NCBI GenBank assembly: GCA_016859345.1
Contig: CM029124.1
Span: forward strand, 12,302,480 to 12,366,479
DNA from: Istiophorus platypterus
Lineage: Eukaryota; Chordata; Actinopteri; Istiophoriformes; Istiophoridae
Length of the DNA stretch: 64,000 bases
Direction of reading: 5' to 3'
Shown here: piece after piece, positions 1-12,440 of the stretch
Position numbering within the stretch: position 1 is the first letter of the stretch
How the letters are laid out: every line of letters begins with the position of its first letter
Made by a program: the position numbers and the translations under genes
The notes under the pieces: generated by a model
Told to the model about the DNA's origin: nothing
Databases searched by the model: none
What the model saw: only the letters and a program-made list of their open reading frames with translations

Positions 1-2059
1 AATTGGCCTTAAGGTCAGGGGCGAGTCAGATTTTCAAGAGCAGGATACAACATTGCTCTTGTAGATAAAAAAAAGCATCTGTTTCTTCTTTTTTCTTGCT
101 TCCAAACAAACCCACACACCCATGCAAGCATGTGCATGTATACATAAACCAGCCTGCAGTATGTGCATGCACCTAAACACCCCCTAGCTTCTCAAAAACC
201 ACCGTCTCCACCACTGTGTGGGTCTGTGAATTGTTAAAGAGTAACAAAGCTGTTTTGTGCCCGGCAGATAAAAGACCTGTGTACCAGCGAGGTCAGCCAC
301 TCCATAAATATGTTGGCTCTTCTTATTACAAGCTGTGTCCATGACAAAGGACAAACAGCTGGGAAAAGAAATGCTACATGGCAGGAATGGACAAGGGCCA
401 TTTTCAGCCTGGCTGGTCAGACACCAGCCCCTGAGCTGTCCCTACTAAGGCTGTTTACTTGACCCACAGGAGAGAGAGAGAGAAAGTTGACACAGCAACC
501 CTCTAGCTCTCCTACCTCCATCATATACACACAATTTCTCTCTCTTTGATGACAATGATTAAGCCTTGCAACAAAATCTCCAATGCTGAGAAAGGGTCAT
601 CAATTACCCTATGATACTCTTCATTACCTTCCACCTGTTTCATCCACTACTTCCCCTCAATGCTCCACCTGGCTGTACTATGTTAGTCGCGTCATCAAGG
701 AAAGTTTAAAACAGGTGGAGATGTACTTACATACCTGCTGTCTGCTTAGAATATTTAGAAATTCAAAATCTAACATTTTTAAGATCTAAGGATTTGTATT
801 GTGTCTGGGAATTAATGATCTGGATGAATTTACAATCTAAAATTGCACATGAATTAAACACGGTTGGTTTGGAAGGCAGGTTTTTGTATATTTTAGACTA
901 AATATCTTTAAATTTCATCATTTTTAGACAGAAAAAATCAATAGAGTTATTCTCTCCCTAGAATCCTGGGATTGTGAAGGTTGTGAAGCAGCATTTAGGG
1001 AGATAAAATGTACTGTAGATAAAAGTCAAAATAGCAAGTTGGTTGACGACTGATATGCAAAATAAATCAAAATTAGCCACCAGTTAGCCACTATTTTGGT
1101 TTCTATTTAGTTTGGTTTCTATTTAATTCCCTCAGTATCTTTAGTTATTGCCCTGAAGATGTGTATGTATTATTACATTAACAAAATATTTAATGCTGTG
1201 AAGAAAAAAATCTCTTACTTTTATATTGTCTGTTTGCTGTTTTAAGTATCAAATCAAATTTCTTACAGGAGAATGATAGTGAGATGTTGATCAAAAAACC
1301 CAAACTTTTTTCAGGGTATATTTTACAGTTTTTCCCTAATTGTATTTCATATTCTGCTCTTTCCTTTTTTTCCCTCAATTTTTTTATTACTGATGTGTGG
1401 ATCAGTCATAGCGGAGGAACCTGTTTATGTTTGATAAAGAGGATTGGTTTCTGAAAGTGGGCAAATTAATTGGCAGTGTGTGAGGTGCATTGAGAAAATA
1501 ACAAATGCAAAGCAGCTTTAACTCAACATTACTCTTGAAAACAAAAGCTATCCAGAGATTTGCAGGGAGAATGAATAAAACTATACCACAAACAAAACAA
1601 AAAATAAACATCAGGCAAACATGACTTCATAGAGAGTATCATATAGAATATATGAACTAGCTGTCTCAGTTAGTTCAGTATTACAACTATGTTAATTAAT
1701 CCTGAAGCAAATGCCATGTTTGGCCAATTCATTAACCCACTGCTGTTCTTCTCTCAGACTCTGATTGCTGAAATCTGGGTAATCAGCTTGAGTGAAAGAG
1801 ACATTTTTCCTCCTTTCTGTCCTTTTAAAATTCCTACTAGTCCTTATGGGATTTTTGATTGAGTCAAGCTACCAAAAGACATCCTTAACATAAAAACCAT
1901 CTATCAAAAAATATATTTTTAAATGCCTACTAATTAAAGATAGAGATAACATTAATGTGTCCTTTTTCGGCAAAACTATCAGAGATTTTTGCTCAGGCAC
2001 CTTGGCTGCTTCCTGTATGAGGGAGGACCCCTGCTGGAGGTAATGTTTGTGAAAGTGAG

Positions 2060-2087
2060 TTTTTTTTTTTTTTTTGGGGGGGGGGGG
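2060..2087. repeat. T16-G12 homopolymer junction
   Basis: Sixteen T directly followed by twelve G; likely length-variable. Confidence 0.95.
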
Positions 2088-2933
2088 CTGCCGGATTATA
2101 TATTCATGTAAAGTCCAGGATTTCTTATCTGGGCTGACCCTCTGTGCTTGCTCTGTGTCAGAGCGGGTATGATGGCGGGGATTTGTTTGTTCAGTTGATT
2201 TTGGCTGCTGTGTTTCTCATTTTGTTTCAGATGATGCTCATCAGAGCGGTGCTCTTTTGGGAATTATGCTTCTGCTTCTCCTCCCCTGAGATAATTAATA
2301 TTTAAAAGATGTTTACCAACTTTAAAATTCTTACAAATGTTGATTAATTGCTCAGTTAGTGCTTTGGAATCACTGGGGTGTCATTTCATAATCAAATGAA
2401 CTTGCTTATTTTGTGTAGAAAAGTTTATTTTAGATACACTTAAGTCAGAAATGCATATAACATTAACTATTAATACCTTTTTATGATCATAAAAGTACAC
2501 CGTGACTGAATTCTAAATTCTACTATTTCTCACTCATATTGTTAGAACTGAGCAATAATATCAACCCTTTTCACTTAATGGTGTAATATTTCATTTCAAT
2601 GCACACATTCATTACAGAATTACTTCACTTAAACTCTAATGGGAGCCCATACTTTTCCTTCTCACCATCTCAGTGCTATCTGTTTCAAAAGGCCTCTTGC
2701 AAAATGAATTAAGGGGTAAATATTAAGGGGATGTTTGGTGTATTTAAGAAGCAATGCTTTTAATTTATGAGTGTCTGTTTCTTTGTTATTAAATACCACC
2801 TGCATATTTAATACCATTGTGTGTCTCTGTAGCGAAAGGGGTGCAATGCCATTTGGACTATCAAGTAACTATTGTCTCACAAAATGAGATATTAACTGAA
2901 TTGAAAACCATCCCTTGTCGCATTTGATAATTT

Positions 2934-2974
2934 ATTTGCATAATTAGGTCTTAATTTTAATTCACTATGCAAAT
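2934..2974. promoter_or_regulatory. inverted pair of perfect POU octamers with homeodomain cores between
   Basis: ATTTGCAT (2934-2941) and ATGCAAAT (2967-2974) are perfect octamers in opposite orientation, 25 bases apart. TAATTA and TTAATTTTAATT lie between them. These are established cores for POU and homeodomain factors; an enhancer function is inferred. Confidence 0.4.
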
Positions 2975-5900
2975 ATATGCCCCTTTTAAATTGCATTTAA
3001 ATGTGAACTGGATCCACTGTCAGGCCGAATGTGAATGTATTTAATTTTATTATCTGGAAAGGATGAGAAATTGTTCAGGGCTAAATAGGAAAAAGGGAAC
3101 AGCGCTAGTGATTTAACAATATTTGAATTAAAATGCTCAAACATTTCACAACATTTTAGCCATGTCTCAAAAAAAAAAAAAAGGTTTTTTTCCTGCAATA
3201 ACCTTGTTTTCACAGTACCTCAGAGGGAACCATTTGTTGAAACCAGAGAGAATTATACAGTATCTGTTTCTATTTGGATGTCCCTTCCCTTCTAGGGAGT
3301 GTTATCTCTTGTTTCACTTTTTTAAAAGGAGTTGTGCTTAGGAGGCATGTATTGCCATCTATTATTCTGTGGATCAAATGGGGGCAGAGACAGGGCAGCT
3401 GAGAGAGAGTGAGCCTCCGGTCCAGTCCAATGGTGGCCTTTGTGGACTGAGGGAATACAAACTCCAAGACAGGACAAAGTCAGAGGAAATTGACCTGCTT
3501 GATCCTTTCCCTGAGAGGGAGGCGGCACTGCTCCTTTCATCTTTTCCCATGGGCCCAGATCCTTGGGCTGCACTTAACAAACAAAATACTGTCTGGACCT
3601 AACTCAGGGGTTGAGGTTGTCTTTGGAGCTAGGAGATGCTGATACCCAGGGTGGCAGTGGGCTGGTAAGGAGGAGGAGGGGGGTAACCTGAGACAGACAG
3701 GCCTCTGGGGTAGGGAAGTAGCCAAAAGGGACAAATTAGCTTTAGACAATAGGGGACCTTTTCCACCAGGGGGATAATTAAACGTTTCTCCATCAAAGCT
3801 GGGACAGTTTGCAAGCTGCTGATTCTGTAATTCTATCATGTTTGCCCCTGAGAAATGCATTTTGTATTTTATCCACCCCCACCACACAAACCACTTCCTC
3901 TATACATTGGCATTACCATTAATTTAGATTCTGTTTGATTACTCTGTTGGGGGTGTTGATTACGCAGAGTTAGCACTGGTCTAATTGAGCTCAGTGGAAA
4001 CAGAGGGTCTATTGGTGACAACATGTGTGCATCCTCTTGGCATACTGCTAGAAAACCTTTGTTTTCCGATCTTGCTGAACAACAGATACTTGTTGTGATG
4101 TTAGGAAGCCCTTTGCAGTTGTTGCACGGCATGTTCATAAGTTTATGGATCGGTCTGATGCTGGTGATGATGATGCTGAAGATAAAGTAGGGTTAACCTA
4201 TAATGTAACTTAAAAAATCGGAAAGTGACCAAAGTTATACCTTACAGCACTTTTATAAGACTAAAACCTACTTTTCCTTTCTGTGTGCATGCATGCGCCT
4301 GTGCTGTATAGTACATGCCCTAATGGGGGTGATGCATAATGTGCATGCCTCTGATTGTGCGTATGGGTAAAAGACATTGTGTGACGGGTCTTTTTCCTTG
4401 GCCAGTCAGCTGTGGACCACAGGGTCTGTTGTGTGGCTTGGATCACACGGAGGAAGCTGAATGATGTTGCCCCAGCTCTCTGAAGGAAGGCCATGCTTGG
4501 CTGGCTCCAGAACAGCCTTAACAGGATATCACAGAAGAAACTGTGGCTTTTGTCCAACTCTCCTTTAAAAAAAGCTGTGTCAAAGGGGCTTGGGAGGGTG
4601 TTTCTTTTTCAACAGATGCTAGAACAGTGTGTAGTGGCTCTCTGGCAGCCCATATCTACAATGGCGCCTATCTAACCCTGTGACATCATCAAAGAGCATG
4701 CTGTGTGGGGCTGGCGGGCTGCAGTGTAGGATTCATGCCATTACAACACCAGCAACATGTCTCTTAAGGCACCAGTGAACAACGCTGAGCACCAGTGCTT
4801 TTACCCCAGCTGGAACATTTTCTAACGCACTGCTGCAACAAGGTAAACCAGGAGAGTTCACAATATAACTCAGACCCAGAAAGAAAGCAGATTTTTCTGT
4901 AAGGTTTTAATTTACCATTAACACATATGAGTAAAAGTAAACTACAGTAGTTCACATTTAGAGGGCGAAGCAACATCTTATATGATATTGTCTTTTGTGT
5001 TGGAGAGAGGATTGAGATTATCAAAAAAAGAACAAATCTATTACACAGTGAAATTAAATATATATTTTGAGCAAATTCTTATTTTTGTGACTCATTGCAC
5101 AGTATTTATTCAACATGTGTAAACCAACATACTTGTGTCTAAATGTTGACATGTATGGTACAATGTGTTAACAATATGTCTGCATTCACACAGGGAGTCA
5201 GACAGAGTGTTTGTCAGGGTATTGCCATGCTGTGAGCAGCCCATCTCTATGAAAGCCTTAGCCTCAGGGCTATAGACAGACCCCTGGGACCAGCCGGCAC
5301 TCAAGGGCCTATTTATTCAACAGAATGTGTTATTCTATCACAGCAAGCCTGTCACAGCAGCAATCATTCAAATACCCATTCATTTCTGGAATTCCGAATG
5401 CTTGGGCCTCCGAGGACAATCAAGACTTGTTTATTTGTTTAGTTTTGGAGTTGGCTTGTCTCTTTGATTCATAGACAGTGAAGTTAATATTGCTCAGGAA
5501 GAAATTCATCTGTTCCTCAGCAAGAGTTTTAGACATAAATATAAAGTGTACCTCAACAAGAATGAAATTAATGAAAGGATAGAGCCCTTTTCTGTGTAAA
5601 TAATAATTAGAAAAATACAAACAACAATCTTCTATCATAATGAGATACTGTAATTGAACATGTTGTCAATGAGGTTAAAGAACGACCTATCAGAACAGAA
5701 ATATTGGGAGGTGTACTCAGTTATAGTAACAATTTAAAAAATATTTGGATTACAGATACCTGTAGAAAAACTGCTGAAATATATGCAGCATGTCTCAGTT
5801 AGGAATGCATTTATAGTAGAGTATGCGATTCTCATACACATGCGTTGTGATAGTATCCATAGTGTATCCTACCTCTTGCTGTATGCATGAAGAGATATAG

Positions 5901-8900
5901 ACTATAGATATAGACCCTCTTCAGTAAATGGATGAACTGATTACAAAAAAAATGAAATGACAGATCACAGCATTAATGGTTTACCCAGCTTCACAAACAA
6001 GGGAACACATTGCATATCTGAATGAATATAATCCAAAGTGAGTTACTGAAAACAGTCTGAGGTTAACTTCTTTATTTCTGTCTTTCTCAGTGTAGAAGCT
6101 GAACATGATGAACACCTTGAATTAGCAACCTGGGGGGGGGGGGCTCCTGTTAGTTGCTGCAGTCATTCCAAATACACCTCCATCCAGGCATATGGATGTT
6201 TTTCTAATTGAAAGTGATATCTTGGTGCGAGTCGTTGGCCAGAGCCTGTGAAGAGTGGTGCTACAATAGACCTGTCAAGGTTGATGGATCTACAACACAG
6301 CTGGGATATGGGTCCCCAGACCAAAGCCAATAAGAGCAGGGCCAGTATGTAAAAAAACAGAGGCTCAGAGCTGTCCGTCCACAGCTCAAACAAACACATG
6401 CACACAGGTACATAAAAATCACATATACACACAGGCCTGATCAATAGCATATTCTTCTAAGGGACAGGAGGGTGTGCTGAAATACATAACTGGGATTAGA
6501 GTGAGTGATATTGGAGCGAAGCGGAGGAGGCTGTGAAGATAGATTCTCATAATCAGTATTTTTTGTTGGACTGCTGGATTTTTTTTTTTTTTTTTGGTTA
6601 AGTATAATCAATGAGATGGTCCATTCGGGCTCGGCTGGTTGGTGATAGCCAGTCATTACAGATTAGCCCAAGTGAGTAATGGGAGTCCCGCAGAGCAACG
6701 TAATGCAATTCAATAACTGTACTTGTGGGAGGTGGTGTTGTGATGGTGATGATGTTTTTAGGTGGGGGGTGTGTGTGTGTGGGGAGGGCATGTTTACCTG
6801 GCCAGAATTCCCCAACAAAAGCCTGCTTTTACACAGTGATGTTTCTTTTATCTCTTGTTATCTGTAATACAATGAAGGGGATTAAAATGTGTATAGATAG
6901 TGTTTCTTTTCATTCCATAACTTTATATACTAATCCCGTCATCTGCTGTGGTGAATATTTCAGTCTAATCTCAGGCTTACTTTACTGCTGTACTACTTGA
7001 AAAACAAAACAAGGCACCCCGCTCATGCCAATTAATTAGGAGGATATGAATATTTCAGTAGCCAATGATACAATGATGGCTGCACCTAGATAGAATTCGC
7101 AACAGGTCCTAATGGAATATTGATAATGCAATGACGTTATGTTCTTCTTTTTCTCAGCTTTCAGTGAAGGTGTGCATATGGGGAGGGTTCACACAATGGT
7201 CACACTTGTTCCTTGAGAGTCATTTGCCTAAATACATTTTATTTTTTTGTATCAGTGGCTGAAACTGAAAAAAAACCTTTACTTAAAATTAATTGTTCTT
7301 GTTTTTGTTTTTTTTTATTTTCAGGTTCAGGTTCAGGTGACAGGAAGAGTATGACCAAATTTGGAATTTTATATGTATAAAGGATAAGGTCTGTCTCAAA
7401 ATGGGTTACACCACACAAACAAGTTCTTATGCAGAGATTAACTAAATACATACACATACTCTCTGACCAGTAAATGTTTTATCGCTAACTCAACCAAATG
7501 ACTAAATTACTACTAGCTGTCAAATATATGACTTATTCAGATTTATGATAAAAGAGATAATGTGATATTTTATCAAGATAATACTATATACAAACTTATA
7601 CAAGTATGATATTTTGATGATGCCAATAACATTAGTTGAAATGATTAAATAGATTAACTATTGTCTATAATGTTAGCATTATTGATTTTCCATGATTTTC
7701 CAGGTTCCCAATCATTTTGACCTGCATGAATAGTACTAACTTTGAACACACACAGTAACACATTCCTCTATTTTTTACTATAAAATTAAAGCAAAGTAAT
7801 ACATACCGAAACATATTTTTGCAAAAGAACAAATACAATTTTTGCACCCCTGACTTCCTGTTTAAATATAATGTTGCTTTTGTTGGACAGTTTCTGAGAA
7901 AATACACAATTAAATAGTTTTCACTAACTAAGACATTTCTTAAGTTGTAACAGTTCAACTTGATTTAAGAAATCATTAGTTTAAAACTAGCTAGTTGTTA
8001 TTAAGAATATAGGATCAACTTTACACACTATCCCTGTCGTAGATTTGCAAATTTCTACTTCAGCCAAGTCCTGGCAATGATCACCATAGTGGAGAGATTG
8101 TGAAGGAGTGAATCTTACAGTTGATTTCATGAAAAAAAAAGCACTGTTAATATTTTCTTTGAACCCTCCCCTTGACTAAGAAACAAAACTGCAAAACAGC
8201 AGTGTGAATACCTCAATTATTAATCTAATTAATTTAAAAGAATCTGACTTTGCCTCTCCAAGCCACATTTTTTATTAGTTTGTAGATATAAATTCTGATA
8301 AGGGCTTTTCATAACAATAATTTATTTGAACTGAACTGGTCTAATTAAGTTCACAATACAAAACATAATATAACCTTTTCTGGTCCCCCTCCTCCCCTAA
8401 TAAACAATCTCCATGGGTAATACAGCATATTATGAAAATGTTTGTTTAGCAGCATAGTGAGTAAACATGGGTATTTTCACTGTAACATCCTTATGAATTC
8501 TCTTTAGACAAAAACTGTGTGGAGAATCTTCACGGTCTCATCATATTTTTGACTGCATGGTCATATAAAGTAGGATAGAGAGGGTCCTCCTGAATGTTTT
8601 CCATCACATAAAAGAATAACAGAGATTGGATATACTTAAGATATTACTGTGAAAGTGAGTCTGCGTCTCCAGCGATTAAAAGTCCATGTTTGATATGCAT
8701 GTCAAAAATGTGCAATACTCACATCAGTTTCGCAATATTTTGCCAATCATTCCCTCTTGTAGTCCGCTTCATTTTCTTGATACTGACTAAGCTTTGCATG
8801 AAGGTGTTCACAGATACCACTTGGGAAATATTTGGGACATGAAAAGCATTTCTGTGCCAACAAAACCTTTCTGTTGTTTTACATTTATTCATTTAATTAT

Positions 8901-10641
8901 TCCTCACTTTCATGCCAAACCCATAATTATTTTCACATTAACACCTGCTGCATCTCCCATGTGTGCGTGCTGTATGCTTGTTCTTTCTGTTTAATCTTCA
9001 TCATTAGGTGGGTTAGCCTGGGCCAAGCACTGATGTTTGTTAAGGTAGAAAGTTGCTTCATACACTGTCTGTTGGAAAATGTGCAGCAGCATCAGGATAA
9101 ACCTGTAGTTGTGATGTGAAAGAGGTGCAGATTTAGTTTCCTTCTATTCTTCTCTCTGGCAAGGATCACATTGGCAGAGCTTATGTTATTCATGGATAGA
9201 CTCATTTCCTGCAGCAGCAGCCGCACGGTTCGATAGTGAAGCTGTAAAACAGTTTCAGCTAGCCATAAACACATTTGATGAAAACAAATTAGGAGTGAGA
9301 AATATAACTGACGGAAAACATAACAGCCGGCAATGGAATCACATTAGAGGGGACGCTGGATGCTGCTGCAAATAAATGTAGATTTAATAAATAGATAAAT
9401 ACAGCACATAAAGCCCTATGTTGCCAAAACTCATTCATCATTTAAATATCTCCTTCTTTTTCCATTAAATCCCATATTAAAACACCTTGCAAGCAAATGG
9501 GAGGCTTTAACAACTTGACAGTTCGCCACTACAGTAACCTGTTGACACTAAGGTCCTGAAACATCGCTTAAGGGGAACTTAACGCTTTTCAGAGGAAATC
9601 ACTAATGGCAATAATCTTTTGACAACATGAGATGAAAGTCTCTCTGATTTGTTGCTGTGACGCAGTACTATTCTTGTTAATGAATTTTTAATATCCTTAA
9701 TGACAGGAGAGGAACGATGTAATTAAAAGAGCAAGTTACGAAAAACGCTGACTCCAACTCTTTATGGGGACAGTTTTAATGTTACTTTAATTGGAACTAA
9801 CACATTATCTTAATGAACAGATTGCCTTCAAGGAGACCATTTCCCTTCCCCTGTAGCATACTTAAACTAGCCACTGTGCACATAAAAAATTTCTTTAGCA
9901 ATCTGTGAAAAAATGAAGAGGGTTGTGGTTTTAAAGAAAAGATACACAGAAACTTCCCTGTAGCATGATTTCTTTTTGTAAACATAAACTCCCACAAAGT
10001 CTTGTGTTGCAAGGCAGGCATGAAAGGTTCGTGGGGGTTTAGGTGAGGAATTGGGGGTTTGCATAGTTGCAGCAGAAGCTTTGTGGCATGAAATACATGC
10101 ATATAGCAAAACGTGGCCAACAAGCAGACAAATTGACCACTCCACAACCTTGACACTGTTGACACCTGGACACCTATCAGCTTTTTTTTTTTTTACACCT
10201 TGTGGAGCTGAGAGGAAGACATGTGGAGGCGGGGTTGAGGTGAGGGTGTTTTTACGTGGGGTAGCTTTGGGCAGTTGAGTTTAATTTGGGATTTACAAGT
10301 GACATTGTGCCCCCATGGCTGTCTTCTTACTGGGCCAGGTTTATGGAGTGAGACAGTGGGGTCTTTTCCTTGTGATTAGCAGGCCTGCGCCCAACCATGC
10401 ACAAAGTATTATAGCCCACAGCATTATGTATCAGAGTTTACAGACCCCCTCCATCTCCGCAGACCCCTTCATCAACCAACGATCAAACCCCACCTTCACT
10501 CACACCTTTAGAAGGTCAAACCTCTCAAACAAGTCAATAAGTAATGAAGATGTGCAATGTCTCTACAAGACACTAGGGAAATGAATTTAAAAAAAATGAA
10601 AATTTGAGGGAAAATTTAAAAGCACAAAAATGGAATACGCA

Positions 10642-10677
10642 AACACACACACACACATACACACACACACACACACA
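10642..10677. repeat. (CA)n microsatellite
   Basis: About 36 bases of CA repeats with one TA interruption. Confidence 0.95.
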
Positions 10678-12169
10678 TAGGAAAAAACAGATTAATATTA
10701 TTAAATGATTTGGGGTTTCCAACTAAGGGGGAAAGCAGAGTATGAACTGTGAACAGCCACATGACGACCCAGAGGCTTATCTCACAGAGGCTGTTTGGCT
10801 TAAGCCATGGCATTAATACACTGATAGCCTACGGAATAGCCAAGCATAAAATGAATGTGAAAGGATGAAGAAACAACAAGAAAAGGGAGGAAGAAAGAGG
10901 ATGAAAGTGGTTAGGCCTCCAGCTTAACAGACCAGAAATATAGAACTACCAGAGGCATTACAGGGAGACCCTTATTGATATGAGTGTTATTTCTGAGACA
11001 TGCTTTTGTTGCTGCTTTACAAACAAAACCAAGAAATACTAATAGAAATAACTTTTTTTTGAAAAGTTCTCCAGGGGCTAAATATCTAGATATAAATATT
11101 AAAAGGCAAAAAAATGAACTTGGACATGTTCATCAACAAGCCAGAATAATAATGTGCATTAAGACTGATAATTGAATTTGAACAAACATAAAGATCCTGT
11201 AAAACAGAAGGGATTGAAGAAAACAAATCCTCTGTACAGCCTTTGTAACCTAGCCCAGTGCAGAGGCTTTTATCCCTTTATTTTATTGATTAAAAAAATC
11301 CCAGAGGCACTAAAACGTACAGTCAATGATTAATGTCCCTCTCAGAAAAAGAAATTATATGGAATAAATTAAACTACTGCAGCAGCAAATTGAAAAATAA
11401 GAATGTAAATGAGCTTTGAATACTTAATATCATAGAGAAAAATAGGCAATGAGGCCCAAAAATGATGAGGGATTAGCACAGAAACATGACATTAGCTCTA
11501 ATAGTAAAGAGTAGACTTTCTCTACTGTCAAAATTTAACTGTCGCATCTGGTTTTCTGCCAGTTAAATGAAAAATGGGAGACAGTGTCTGGCAATTGAAA
11601 ACTAACCTTTTTCACAAGGAGAAAAATATGGACTTAGAATTGCATATCAGCACTTCAAGTACAAAATGAGAGAATTTAGAAATAATATGTATTAAAAGGC
11701 AGCTAGAGGGACAAAGGAGCGATTATCCATTGTATTATTTTACTGTGGTTTTTAGGTTCATAACTTTTGGTTGCAGGAATGGTGAGGAAGTATTTTGAAA
11801 AGATGTCTTGCAAATAATAACAGAGGATATATATAGTAATATTTGTCCTGGTATGGAAGAGATATAAGAATATTGACCCCATGTAGCCTCATGTTTTCCT
11901 CCCAATGTTGTACTCACATCTGAAGAAACAAGCTCTTAGAGAGTAGTTAAAATGCAGTTTTGACTCCTATCCTGCCTCCCAGACTACTCCTCTAGTTATC
12001 CTGCAGGAGAGAGGAAAGGTGTGAACTGCATCAAGCAAGGTTCTCTCAGTTGGAACCTTTAATTATAACTTCACAGTATCAGTTACAGCAACCTTGCACA
12101 GATGCTAAAATCCTCAGAGGCTTGGCTACTCTACCTTACTTAATCTAAGCGGGAGGCACTGAGACAGTG

Positions 12170-12440
12170 CTGTACCATCAGCCAATTCAATCACAAGCCA
12201 GGACGGCACCGCATCCTGCATCAGGGTCCAATCACAGCACAAAACTGCTCGAGTCACGTGACCCACCTACTTAGCATCCTTCATCAACATCTGTTTTCTT
12301 TTTCCTGCATGCAATATTGTTATTTGCCTCTTCCTCCCTGCCTCTCGCAGGCTCCCTCTTTCCAGAGGATATAGTGAGGTTTGTGCGTGCAGAGCTAAAG
12401 ACGCTATAAAAATTGCTGAGGTATAAAATCGAAAGTGCTC
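12170..12440. promoter_or_regulatory. promoter-like motif cluster with no associated gene
   Basis: CCAAT motifs (GCCAATTC near 12182 and TCCAATCACA near 12228), a perfect palindrome GTCACGTGAC (12253-12262, the USF/TFEB-type E-box) and CTATAAAAATT (near 12404) fall in order within 230 bases. The plus-strand order resembles a compact promoter, but no exon is recognised downstream. Confidence 0.3.

Larger units (their letters stand above)
1..12099. other. gene-poor A+T-rich stretch
   Basis: No supported exon. It contains mononucleotide runs (T16-G12 at 2060-2087; G12 at 6132-6143), a (CA)n array at 10642-10677, a two-copy 15-mer TTTGGTTTCTATTTA (1095-1109 and 1111-1125), and a pair of inverted octamer sites (2934-2974). 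A G+C-richer patch at about 3340-3720 has overlapping open frames on both strands but no domain or codon signal I recognise. The block at about 9480-9720 is repeat-free and of balanced composition, as conserved non-coding elements often are. Confidence 0.5.

Noticed and set aside
3322..3887. Overlapping open frames on both strands in a G+C-richer patch
   Set aside because: Frames on both strands are open at once, as expected from base composition. No motif or splice consistency was found.
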